Of a DNA stretch of 64,000 nt, positions 44,359 through 51,946 are shown piece by piece. Both the position numbers and the translations under genes were made by a program. The notes beneath the pieces were generated by a model. It had not been told where the DNA came from. It ran no database searches and worked only from the letters and a program-made list of their open reading frames with translations. Source of the stretch: Shimia_B sp039815465 (GTDB lineage: Bacteria > Pseudomonadota > Alphaproteobacteria > Rhodobacterales > Rhodobacteraceae); NCBI GenBank assembly GCA_039815465.1, contig JBCBZG010000001.1, positions 124,001-188,000 on the forward strand, written 5' to 3'. The first letter of the stretch is position 1. Every line of letters begins with the position of its first letter.

Positions 44359-44673
44359 ATGTCCGCATTCGACGATCGCGCCGACGCGTTTGAAAATAAA
44401 TTCGCCCATGACGCGCAGATGCAGTTCAAGGCCGAGGCGCGTCGCAACAAGCTGCTTGGGCTGTGGGCGGCGGGGCTCATGGGCAAGTCCGAAGAGGAGA
44501 CGCTGAGCTACGCGATGGAGGTCGTGAAGGCGGATTTCGAGGAAGCCGGTGACGAGGATGTCTATCGCAAGCTCGCGGGCGATTTGGGCGGTAAAGCGGA
44601 CGAGACGACAATCCGCGCCAAGATGGCCGAACTCATGGCCGAGGCCAAAGCGCAGCTGATGTCGGAGCTTTAG
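44359..44673 (+). CDS. F1-ATPase inhibitor zeta subunit (DUF1476)
   Basis: 104 residues from MSAFDDRADAFENKFAHDAQ (AAAGGAG upstream). It matches the DUF1476 family, shown in Paracoccus and other alphaproteobacteria to be the zeta subunit that blocks ATP hydrolysis by F1FO. The N-terminal 20 residues are the inhibitory segment and the rest is a four-helix bundle. It stands alone here, divergent from purC. Confidence 0.93.
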   Translation: MSAFDDRADAFENKFAHDAQMQFKAEARRNKLLGLWAAGLMGKSEEETLSYAMEVVKADFEEAGDEDVYRKLAGDLGGKADETTIRAKMAELMAEAKAQLMSEL

Positions 44674-44752
44674 GGCCAGGACCCAAGCTCAGTTCATAAT
44701 CTTCATGTTCTTTATGAATTGGATTTGAGCGCACCCGTGCGCCTATATGCCG

Positions 44753-44777
44753 GGGCTCGCATTTGCGGGCCCTTTTT
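44753..44777 (+). terminator. Intrinsic terminator in the leader of the homocysteine methyltransferase gene
   Basis: Stem GGGCTCGC (44753–44760) / GCGGGCCC (44765–44772), loop ATTT, followed by TTTTT (44773–44777). It ends only 5 nt before the GGAGA ribosome-binding site (44783–44787) of the next gene. A second hairpin GCGCAC–CC–GTGCGC lies just upstream at 44729–44742. It is either the zeta-gene terminator or an attenuator. Confidence 0.75.
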
Positions 44778-44792
44778 CGTTTGGAGAACCCC

Positions 44793-45815
44793 ATGAACGA
44801 CCGCGCCAAGAAACTCACCGATTTGATGGAAACCCAGGGCTGGGTGCTTGCCGATGGCGCGACGGGCACGAACCTGTTCAACATGGGGCTTGAATCCGGT
44901 GATGCGCCTGAGCTTTGGAACGAGACGGAGCGCGGCAAGATCGAGACGCTTTATAAGGGCGCGGTCGATGCGGGGTCTGACCTCTTTCTGACGAACTCGT
45001 TTGGCGCAAACGCCTCGCGCCTCAAGCTCCACGGGGCGGAGGACCGCGCCCATGAGTTGTCGCGCATCGCTGCCGAAATCGGCCGCGACATCGCGGATGC
45101 GTCGGGCCGGGATGTAATTGTTGCGGGCTCCGTCGGGCCAACGGGTGAGATCATGGCGCCCATGGGGTCGCTGACCCATGAAGGCGCGGTGGAGATGTTT
45201 CATGAGACCGCCGAGGGTCTGAAAGCGGGCGGCGCGGATGTGCTGTGGCTCGAAACGATTTCGGCGGCTGAGGAATTCAAAGCCGCCGCCGAAGGTTTCG
45301 CGCTGGCCGATATGCCGTGGTGCGGCACGATGAGCTTTGACACGGCGGGCCGCACGATGATGGGGATCACGGCGCCGGAATTCGCGCGTTTGGTCGAACG
45401 GCTGCCCAATCCGCCGATTGCATTTGGTGCCAACTGCGGCGTGGGTGCGTCGGACCTGCTGCGCACAGTGCTAGGCTTTACCCAAGCGGCCAAGCGGCCA
45501 ATCATTGCCAAGGGCAATGCAGGCATCCCGAAATACCACGACGGCCACATCCACTATGATGGCACGCCGGAGCTTATGGCCGAATACGCCGTGCTCGCGC
45601 GCAATAGCGGGGCGACCATCATCGGCGGCTGCTGCGGCACCACGCCGGAGCACCTGGCAAGCATGCGCGCGGCGCTGGAGACCCAGCCCAAAGGTGAAGC
45701 GCCATCTCTTGACGTCATCGCGGACACCCTTGGCGGGTTTTCGAGCGACGATGATGGGTCGAGCGGCAAGAAGGGCCCCGAGCGGACCCGCCGCGGTCGC
45801 CGCCGGGTGGCGTAA
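44793..45815 (+). CDS. bmt: Betaine/cobalamin-type homocysteine S-methyltransferase
   Basis: 340 residues of the Pfam S-methyl_trans fold. Start MNDRAKKLTDLMETQGWVLA with GGAGA 5 nt upstream. The zinc cysteines are in AFGANCGVGASD and IIGGCCGTTPEH. The C-terminus is a short Ser/Asp then Arg tail. This domain equals the first module of MetH. In roseobacters a separate corrinoid protein completes a split methionine synthase, and such a protein lies at 47264. Betaine as methyl donor is an alternative. Confidence 0.85.
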   Translation: MNDRAKKLTDLMETQGWVLADGATGTNLFNMGLESGDAPELWNETERGKIETLYKGAVDAGSDLFLTNSFGANASRLKLHGAEDRAHELSRIAAEIGRDIADASGRDVIVAGSVGPTGEIMAPMGSLTHEGAVEMFHETAEGLKAGGADVLWLETISAAEEFKAAAEGFALADMPWCGTMSFDTAGRTMMGITAPEFARLVERLPNPPIAFGANCGVGASDLLRTVLGFTQAAKRPIIAKGNAGIPKYHDGHIHYDGTPELMAEYAVLARNSGATIIGGCCGTTPEHLASMRAALETQPKGEAPSLDVIADTLGGFSSDDDGSSGKKGPERTRRGRRRVA

Positions 45816-45856
45816 GGCGTCTTGCCTTAATCCTGAAACATCAAACGTTCATGCAG

Positions 45857-45960
45857 ATAGCGCCACCCCGCGGGGTGGCGTTCGCGCCGCCCGTCAAACC
45901 AAAGGTTTGCCTTTGGCAAAACGGGGGCAGAACGGCGCGGCGCAACGGTGCCCGTTGCGC
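45857..45960 (+). repeat. Covarying two-hairpin repeat, family 1, copy B with inserted hairpin
   Basis: Shares ATAGCGCC, GGGGTGGCG–TTCG–CGCCGCCC and AACGGCGCGG with copies A and C. An extra 30-nt hairpin, CCAAAGG–TTTG–CCTTTGG (45899–45916), is inserted at the GT/GGGGG position of the others. The second hairpin is GCGCAACG…CGTTGCGC. Lies between convergent genes. Confidence 0.75.
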
Positions 45961-46007
45961 GGGTACCTTGTTCGAAGCGGTGTTGCTCAGGTTTAAGGTC
46001 TGAGGTT

Positions 46008-47099
46008 TTAGGCACCGCCAAACAAATCAAGCTGATCCCCCGCCCGGGGCGGCACGCGAAAGCGGTCGCAGCGGAGCGGGGGGAGCTCCTTATCCAGTCC
46101 GTAGCGCTTTGTGGCGATCCGGTAGCGTTGGGCGATCATTTGGGCATAGAGCCCCTCCCCCCGCATGCGTTTGTGCCAGGCTGGGTCGTAATCCTTGCCC
46201 CCATGAGCCTCGCGGACGCGGGCCATAACCTTGGCGGCTTGGTTAGGGACGGCGTCTTCTAGCCAGGTGCGAAAGAGGCCGGCAACCTCAAACGGCAGGC
46301 GCAGCATGACCCAGCTTGCGGCAGTCGCCCCAGCCTGCGCCCCCGCCTCCAAAATTGTTTCAAGCTCGTGATCGGTGAGGCCCGGGATCATGGGAGAGGC
46401 GCAGACGCGCACCGGTATGCCCGCCGCGCTGAGACGTTCGATGGACGCTAGGCGCCGCTTTGGCCCGGGCACACGCGGTTCCATCTTGCGGGCGAGCGTG
46501 GGGTCGAGCGTGGTGACAGATATCCCCACCGACACCAGACGCTCCGCAGCCAATTCGGCCAGTATGTCGATATCGCGCTCAATCATGGCGCCTTTGGTTG
46601 TAATCATGACCGGGTGCTTGAAGTCTCGTAGCACTTCTAAACATGTCCGCATCACCCCCTCGCGCAGCTCCACGGGTTGGTAAGGGTCGGTGTTGGTGCC
46701 AATGGCCAGCGGTGCGGGCACGTAGCTTTTGGCCGAAAGCTCCCGCGCTAAAAGCTCCGGCGCGCCGCGTTTGACGCTCAATTTGGTTTCGAAATCAAGC
46801 CCTGGGGACAGGTCGAGAAATGCATGGCTTGGCCGCGCAAAGCAGTAGACGCAGCCGTGTTCGCAGCCGCGATAGGGGTTGATGGAGCGATCAAAGCTGA
46901 GATCGGGCGAGCTGTTGCGCGTGATGATTTTGCGCGCCCGCTCGCCGCGCAGTTCTGTGCGCAAGATGGGCCCCTCCTGCAGGTCCCACCCATCCGTCTC
47001 TGCGATGACATCGCGCGGCGTAAAGCGCCCGGCGCCGTTTGAGGACGCGCCACGCCCCCGCGCCGCGTAGAGCGGTGTCTGATCATCCTGAGTCGCCAT
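46008..47099 (-). CDS. PA0069-family radical SAM protein
   Basis: 363 residues. The radical SAM cluster motif CxxxCxxC is in NPYRGCEHGCVYCFARPSHA, with LGTNTDPYQPVE-like sequence after it (IGTNTDPYQPVELREG). This is the SPL-like/PA0069 branch, whose substrate is unknown. It is divergent from the corrinoid protein gene and convergent with the homocysteine methyltransferase gene. Whether it serves that system is open. Confidence 0.88.
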   Translation of the reverse strand: MATQDDQTPLYAARGRGASSNGAGRFTPRDVIAETDGWDLQEGPILRTELRGERARKIITRNSSPDLSFDRSINPYRGCEHGCVYCFARPSHAFLDLSPGLDFETKLSVKRGAPELLARELSAKSYVPAPLAIGTNTDPYQPVELREGVMRTCLEVLRDFKHPVMITTKGAMIERDIDILAELAAERLVSVGISVTTLDPTLARKMEPRVPGPKRRLASIERLSAAGIPVRVCASPMIPGLTDHELETILEAGAQAGATAASWVMLRLPFEVAGLFRTWLEDAVPNQAAKVMARVREAHGGKDYDPAWHKRMRGEGLYAQMIAQRYRIATKRYGLDKELPPLRCDRFRVPPRAGDQLDLFGGA

Positions 47100-47163
47100 G
47101 GTCGAAGACTAGAACATAACGCGAACACGCAAAAGCGCTCATGTTGATATGCTGCATTTGCAC

Positions 47164-47179
47164 GCGTCGCGCGCGACGC
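47164..47179. promoter_or_regulatory. Perfect 16-bp palindrome in the radical SAM/corrinoid divergent region
   Basis: GCGTCGCGCGCGACGC, centred in the 164-bp space between two outward-facing starts. It is a candidate binding site for a dimeric regulator. Confidence 0.4.
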
Positions 47180-47263
47180 AGCCATTGTCGGAAATGTATC
47201 AGCCTTGCTAGGACGAGATGCGCATAAGCGACAGGAACGCATAGACAATTGCAGGATTGGCCC

Positions 47264-47968
47264 ATGTCTGACGAAGAAGACGATATCATCCTCTCCGAAC
47301 TCGATGACGAAGAACTCGTCGCGCAGATGTTCGACGACCTCTATGACGGTCTCAAGGAAGAGATCGAGGAAGGGGTCACTATCCTGCTGGATCGCGGCTG
47401 GACCCCCTACCGGATCCTGACTGAGGCCCTCGTGGGCGGGATGACAATCGTGGGCAATGACTTCCGCGATGGCATCCTGTTCGTGCCGGAGGTGCTTTTG
47501 GCGGCGAACGCGATGAAGGGTGGGATGGCGATCCTGAAGCCGCTTCTGGTCGAAACCGGCGCGCCGCGTGTGGGCAAGATGGTTATCGGCACGGTGAAGG
47601 GCGACATTCATGACATCGGCAAAAACCTGGTTTCCATGATGATGGAAGGGGCGGGCTTTGAGGTTGTGGACTTGGGTATCAACAACGCGGTCGACAGCTA
47701 TATCGATGCCGCACAGCGTGAGGAGGCCGACATTGTTGGCATGTCCGCGCTGCTGACCACCACCATGCCCTATATGAAGGTCGTGATCGACACGATGGTC
47801 GAACAGGGCATCCGCGATGACTACATCGTGCTCGTGGGTGGCGCGCCGCTGAACGAAGAATTCGGCAAGGCCATCGGTGCCGACGCGTATTGCCGCGACG
47901 CGGCCGTGGCGGTGGAGACGGCCAAGGAGTTCGTCGCACGCAAGCACAACCAGATGGCCGCCGGCTGA
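47264..47968 (+). CDS. Corrinoid (B12-binding) methyltransferase protein
   Basis: 234 residues from MSDEEDDIILSELDDEELVA (AGGA upstream). An N-terminal helical cap domain (about 20–110) precedes a Rossmann B12 domain with the base-off/His-on motif GDIHDIGKN, GMSALLTTTM and LVGGAPLNEEF. This is the MetH cobalamin module or a methyltransferase-cognate corrinoid protein on its own. With the homocysteine methyltransferase at 44793 and the DUF1638 protein at 48535 it suggests a split MetH or methylamine-type corrinoid pathway. Confidence 0.9.
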   Translation: MSDEEDDIILSELDDEELVAQMFDDLYDGLKEEIEEGVTILLDRGWTPYRILTEALVGGMTIVGNDFRDGILFVPEVLLAANAMKGGMAILKPLLVETGAPRVGKMVIGTVKGDIHDIGKNLVSMMMEGAGFEVVDLGINNAVDSYIDAAQREEADIVGMSALLTTTMPYMKVVIDTMVEQGIRDDYIVLVGGAPLNEEFGKAIGADAYCRDAAVAVETAKEFVARKHNQMAAG

Positions 47969-48029
47969 GCTAAGCCGTGCCTCCGGCGGAGGTATTAAGG
48001 GCCAAAGGAAGTTGGGGAGGGCCCGAGCG

Positions 48030-48245
48030 ATGCCCCTGGATCGACTGATTCTGATCGTTGTGTGCGTGCTGGGCGCCTGTGCGGTGACGTTTTGGCTGGC
48101 CGGGTTAGCGATCGCGACGCTGCAGATCCCTTTCGCTGGGTTGGTGTGGCTGCCTGTGGTGCTCGTTGGCTATGTCGTGTGGCGCGTGGTGATGGAGCGG
48201 GTCATGTCCGCCGAGGATGACCATTACGACGGGATGGACCATTAG
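48030..48245 (+). CDS. Small membrane protein in the corrinoid operon
   Basis: 71 residues: two hydrophobic helices (LILIVVCVLGACAVTFWLAG and FAGLVWLPVVLVGYVVWRV), then an acidic His-containing tail DDHYDGMDH. GGGGAGG precedes the ATG, and its TAG abuts the next ATG. No family recognised. Confidence 0.7.
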   Translation: MPLDRLILIVVCVLGACAVTFWLAGLAIATLQIPFAGLVWLPVVLVGYVVWRVVMERVMSAEDDHYDGMDH

Positions 48246-48560
48246 ATGCTGATTGCAACGACGGAGAGTGTCGCGGGCCGCGAAATCGTGGAGACGCTGG
48301 GTCTTGTCCGTGGGGCGACGGTGCGCGCTAAGCATTTGGGGACCGACATCGTCGCCTCGCTTAAGTCGTTCGTGGGTGGGGAGATCACGGGGTATTCGTC
48401 GCTGATGGCGGGCGCGCGGGAGCAGGCGATCGACCGGATGATCGCGGATGCGCGCGGCATGGGTGCCGACGCCATCGTTTGCGTCCGGCTGGAGACCGCC
48501 ACCATCGCGGACGGCACCGCAGAAATTGTGGCCTATGGCACCGCTGTCCGGCTTCGCTGA
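48246..48560 (+). CDS. YbjQ/DUF74 family protein
   Basis: 104 residues beginning immediately after the preceding stop. MLIATTESVAGREIVETLGL, GLVRGATVRAKHLGTDI and DARGMGADAIVCVRLET fit the YbjQ (UPF0145/DUF74) family, pentameric heavy-metal-binding-like domains of unknown role. The 3' end overlaps the DUF1638 gene. Confidence 0.85.
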   Translation: MLIATTESVAGREIVETLGLVRGATVRAKHLGTDIVASLKSFVGGEITGYSSLMAGAREQAIDRMIADARGMGADAIVCVRLETATIADGTAEIVAYGTAVRLR

Positions 48561-49146
48561 CACCCGGGAGCCGGTGCTTGTGCTGGCGTGCGGGGCGTTG
48601 GCGCGCGAAATTCTTGCGCTCATCGAGCTCAATCGCTGGGACCACATGGAGCTGACCTGCTTGCCCGCGAAGCTGCATCTTTATCCTGAGAAGATCACGG
48701 AGGCGGTGGCAGAGGCGGTCGAAAAGCACCGCGCCACCCATTCCCGCATCTTTGTGGCCTATGCCGATTGCGGAACGGGCGGGCTCTTGGAGGCAAAGTG
48801 CGCGGAGCTGGGCGTGGAGATGATCGCCGGTCCGCACTGTTACAGCTTTTTCGAAGGAAATGACGCCTTTTCCGCCAAGTTGGAGGAGGAGATGACGACG
48901 TTTTACCTCACCGACTTTCTGGTGAAGCAATTCGATGCCTTCGTGTGGAAACCCATGGGGTTAGACCGCCATCCGGAGCTTTTGCCGATGTATTTCGCGC
49001 ATTACGAAAAGCTCGTCTACCAGGCCCAAACTGAGGATCCCGCGCTCACAGTTTTGGCGCAGGAGGCCGCAGACCGGTTGGGGCTGAGCTTTGAGCGTCG
49101 CTATACCGGCTACGGCGACTTGGCCACCGCGCTTGCCCGCGCGTAG
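48535..49146 (+). CDS. DUF1638 domain protein
   Basis: 203 residues if started at the ATG at 48535. GTG codons at 48574 or 48580, nearer to GGGAG, are alternatives. VLVLACGALAREILALIELN and FVAYADCGTGGLLEAKCAEL match DUF1638, proteins often found next to corrinoid methyltransferase genes. Conserved Cys and His (LTCLPAKLHLYP, AGPHCYSFFEG) suggest metal or thiol chemistry. Function undetermined. It is the last gene of the corrinoid cluster before surE. Confidence 0.82.
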   Translation: MAPLSGFADTREPVLVLACGALAREILALIELNRWDHMELTCLPAKLHLYPEKITEAVAEAVEKHRATHSRIFVAYADCGTGGLLEAKCAELGVEMIAGPHCYSFFEGNDAFSAKLEEEMTTFYLTDFLVKQFDAFVWKPMGLDRHPELLPMYFAHYEKLVYQAQTEDPALTVLAQEAADRLGLSFERRYTGYGDLATALARA

Positions 49147-49168
49147 CGATCCCGCTAGGGACCGGGCT

Positions 49169-49948
49169 ATGCGTATTCTTTTGACAAATGATGACGGGAT
49201 CAACGCGCCGGGGCTTGAGGTGCTTGAGTCCATCGCGCGCGAGCTCACGGGTGCGGCGGACATCTGGGTCGTGGCCCCTGCCTTTGAACAGTCGGGCGTT
49301 GGCCACTGCATCAGCTACACCAAGCCGTTGATGATGGCCGAGATGGGGGAACGCCGTTTCGCCGTGGAAGGCGCCCCAGCCGATTGCGTGATTTCTGGCA
49401 TCTACGAGGTGTTGGGCGGCGCGCCTGACCTCGTGCTGTCCGGCGTCAATCGCGGCAATAACTCCGCCGAAAACACGCTCTATTCCGGTACGATCGGGGC
49501 GGCCATCGAGGGCGCGTTGCAGGGTGTGCCGTCCATCGCGCTGTCTCAGTACTACGGGCCCGCCAATGCCCGCGCGGATGATCCATTCGAAGGCGCGCGC
49601 GTCCACGGCGCAAGCGTCGTGCGCAAGATACTGGACGCGGGCTTTGACGCCGACGCGCCCTACCCGCTGTTCTATAACGTCAACTTTCCACCTGTGATGG
49701 CCGCCGATGTGGCGGGCACGCGGGTGGTGCCGCAAGGTGTGCGCCCGGGCGTGCACTTTTCGACGGAACCGTTCAGCTCCCCCTCGGGGCGCAGCTATGT
49801 TTGGATCAAGGGCGGCAATCAGCATGTTGAGGTCGCGGCGCACAGCGATGCAGGGGCGAATATGGCGGGCTATATTTCCGTCACGCCGATGCGTGCGGAC
49901 CTCACGGCCCATGACGCGCTGGCCCGTGTGACCGAGGTTTTTGGCTAA
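49169..49948 (+). CDS. surE: 5'/3'-nucleotidase SurE
   Basis: 259 residues. MRILLTNDDGINAPGLEVLE holds the metal-binding DD, followed by VAPAFEQSGVGH and LVLSGVNRGNNSAENTLYSG. It is a metal-dependent phosphatase acting on nucleoside monophosphates and polyphosphate in stationary phase and stress. surE–pcm–LysM/M23 lipoprotein is the conserved order and is kept here. Confidence 0.95.
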   Translation: MRILLTNDDGINAPGLEVLESIARELTGAADIWVVAPAFEQSGVGHCISYTKPLMMAEMGERRFAVEGAPADCVISGIYEVLGGAPDLVLSGVNRGNNSAENTLYSGTIGAAIEGALQGVPSIALSQYYGPANARADDPFEGARVHGASVVRKILDAGFDADAPYPLFYNVNFPPVMAADVAGTRVVPQGVRPGVHFSTEPFSSPSGRSYVWIKGGNQHVEVAAHSDAGANMAGYISVTPMRADLTAHDALARVTEVFG

Positions 49949-49949
49949 G

Positions 49950-50591
49950 ATGGACGCCGCCGCTGAACGCAAAATGCAGTTTTTGTATCAGCTGCGCAGC
50001 AAGGGCGTCACCGACGCTGCCGTTCTGGGGGCCATGGAAAAGATCGACCGCGGTGCGTTCGTCAAGGGGCTCTTTGCGGAGCGGGCTTACGAGGACACGC
50101 CGTTGCCGATTTCGAGCGGCCAGACCATTAGCCAGCCGTCGGTCGTGGGGATCATGACCCAGGCGCTCAAGGTCAGCCCGCGCGACAAGGTGCTCGAGGT
50201 GGGGACAGGGTCGGGCTACCAGGCGGCGATCCTGTCGGTGCTGGCGCGCCGCGTGTACACCACCGATCGTCACCGCCGTTTGGTGCAGGAGGCGCGCGCA
50301 GTGTTTGAGGCGCTCGATCTCCCTAATATCATCGCGATCACGGCCGATGGCTCCCACGGGTTGCCGGAACAGGCGCCGTTTGACCGCATCCTCGTGACCG
50401 CCGCGGCAGAGGACCCGCCCGGGCCGCTCTTGGCGCAGCTCAAGATCGGGGGTATCATGGTGGTGCCGGTGGGGCAGTCCGACACGGTACAAAGCTTGAT
50501 CCGTGTCACCCGGCACGAAGGCGGCTTTGACTATGATGAACTGCGCCCGGTCCGGTTTGTGCCCCTCCTCGAAGGGTTGGGCGACGGGTAA
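49950..50591 (+). CDS. pcm: Protein-L-isoaspartate O-methyltransferase
   Basis: 213 residues from the ATG at 49950, two bases after the surE stop. A TTG three codons earlier is less likely. PLPISSGQTISQPSVVGIMT is the isoaspartyl-substrate loop and VLEVGTGSGYQAAIL the SAM site. The enzyme methylates abnormal isoaspartyl residues so they can be repaired. Confidence 0.94.
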   Translation: MDAAAERKMQFLYQLRSKGVTDAAVLGAMEKIDRGAFVKGLFAERAYEDTPLPISSGQTISQPSVVGIMTQALKVSPRDKVLEVGTGSGYQAAILSVLARRVYTTDRHRRLVQEARAVFEALDLPNIIAITADGSHGLPEQAPFDRILVTAAAEDPPGPLLAQLKIGGIMVVPVGQSDTVQSLIRVTRHEGGFDYDELRPVRFVPLLEGLGDG

Positions 50592-50633
50592 AGGCCGGCA
50601 CAGATCGGCGATAATGTACATGAGGTGGCGGGC

Positions 50634-51770
50634 ATGATGGTCCGGAGCAGTGTTGCGATCCTAACAGTTCTGGCCCTTGCGGCCTGCGATGAGCGCTTTG
50701 ATCTGGACGTACGGTCCGGGCTTGGCGGGTTTGACACCTCCGCCGCTGCGCGGGCAGCCACGGCGCCGCGCCCGGAACCCGATGAGCGCGGGGTGATCTC
50801 CTACCCCGGCTATCAGGTCATGGTGGCGAACGATGGCGACACGGTCGCCGCTATGGCCGCGCGGATCGACGTTGATGCCGAAAGACTGGCGGGCTTTAAC
50901 GGGCTGGAGCCGACCACGAGCTTGCGCGGGGGGGAGATCATCGCCCTGCCCGACCGGATCGAGGCCGCCCCCGCCATCGACATTGCGGCCCTTGCGACAG
51001 GCGCCATCGACCGCGCGCCCGAGGATCCAGCGCGCGCAGAAGCGCCCGCCGCAGCCCCTACCGAGGCCGCGACACCGGAGGTCGCTGCCACTCCCATCAA
51101 GGAGGCGCCTGAGCCTATCCGCCACAAAGTCCAACGCGGGGAGACCGCGTTCACCATCGCGCGGCTTTATGGTGTGCCAGTGAGCAGTCTGGCGGAATGG
51201 AATGGGCTCGGCCCCGACTTTTTGTTGCGGGAAGGGCAGTTTTTGCTGATCCCTGTGCTGGAGGACGGGCCGATCCGGGTCATGCGCCCTGGGATCGGGT
51301 CGACGACGCCCACACCGCCAAGCTCTGCCACGCCGGTGCCCGAGGTCGATGAGACACCGGCGCGCCAAGCCACGGCGCCCGCCCCGGCGGAGCCCGTGGT
51401 CGCCGAACCCGCCGACACGGCAGAGTTCCTGACGCCCGTCGCGGGCACCGTCATCCGCAGCTACGCCAAGGGCCGCAACGAGGGCGTGGATTTCGGCGCC
51501 CCCGCCGGCACAGCGGTCAAAGCCGCAGCGGATGGCGTCGTCGCCGCCGTCACACGAAACACGAGCGGCGTGCCGATCATCGTGGTGCGCCATGAGGGGT
51601 CGCTACTGACCGTATACACCCAAGTGGCGGGCCTGCGCGTTGAAAAGGGTGACAGCGTCAGTCGGGGCGACACCATCGCCGTCGTGCGCGAAGGCGACCC
51701 GAGCTACTTGCATTTCGAGGTCCGCAATGGGCTCGAAAGCGTGGATCCGGCGATTTACTTGAACCTTTAA
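50634..51770 (+). CDS. nlpD: NlpD-like lipoprotein with LysM and M23 peptidase domains
   Basis: 378 residues. Lipobox LAAC after a short signal peptide, a first LysM-like segment (YQVMVANDGDTVAAMAARID), a second clear LysM (HKVQRGETAFTIARLYGVPV), a Pro/Ala linker and a C-terminal M23 fold (FLTPVAGTVIRSYAKGRNEG then VDFGAPAGTAVKAAADG). The M23 zinc ligands look incomplete, as in NlpD/EnvC activators of amidases. It should work at the septum or cell wall. AGGTGG precedes the ATG. Confidence 0.88.
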   Translation: MMVRSSVAILTVLALAACDERFDLDVRSGLGGFDTSAAARAATAPRPEPDERGVISYPGYQVMVANDGDTVAAMAARIDVDAERLAGFNGLEPTTSLRGGEIIALPDRIEAAPAIDIAALATGAIDRAPEDPARAEAPAAAPTEAATPEVAATPIKEAPEPIRHKVQRGETAFTIARLYGVPVSSLAEWNGLGPDFLLREGQFLLIPVLEDGPIRVMRPGIGSTTPTPPSSATPVPEVDETPARQATAPAPAEPVVAEPADTAEFLTPVAGTVIRSYAKGRNEGVDFGAPAGTAVKAAADGVVAAVTRNTSGVPIIVVRHEGSLLTVYTQVAGLRVEKGDSVSRGDTIAVVREGDPSYLHFEVRNGLESVDPAIYLNL

Positions 51771-51833
51771 TGCACCCTTTGCTTCGGAGCATTGCGTTGC
51801 TCTGAAAGCATGCAACTTAGCCACAAGGCTCAT

Positions 51834-51912
51834 GCCCGACGGCACCGTCGGGCCGCGCCGGTCCGCCCCCACGGGGCGGCGCGAACGCCACCCCGCGGAC
51901 CGGCGCTATAGC
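51834..51912 (-). repeat. Covarying two-hairpin repeat, family 1, copy C
   Basis: On the minus strand: CTATAGCGCCGGTCCG … CGGACCGGCGC enclosing the same GGGGTGGCG–TTCG–CGCCGCCCC core, then GCCCGACG–GTGC–CGTCGGGC. Compared with copy A, base pairs change on both sides of each stem (T–A to G–C, and T–A to C–G). Lies between convergent genes. Confidence 0.8.
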
Positions 51913-51946
51913 TTACATGGTTAGCCAAAGGGGTGGCCATTTAGGC

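Noticed and set aside
44674..44792. SAM-II or other named riboswitch
   Set aside because: Only hairpins and a terminator are visible. I do not see the conserved core of a known class, so no class is claimed.
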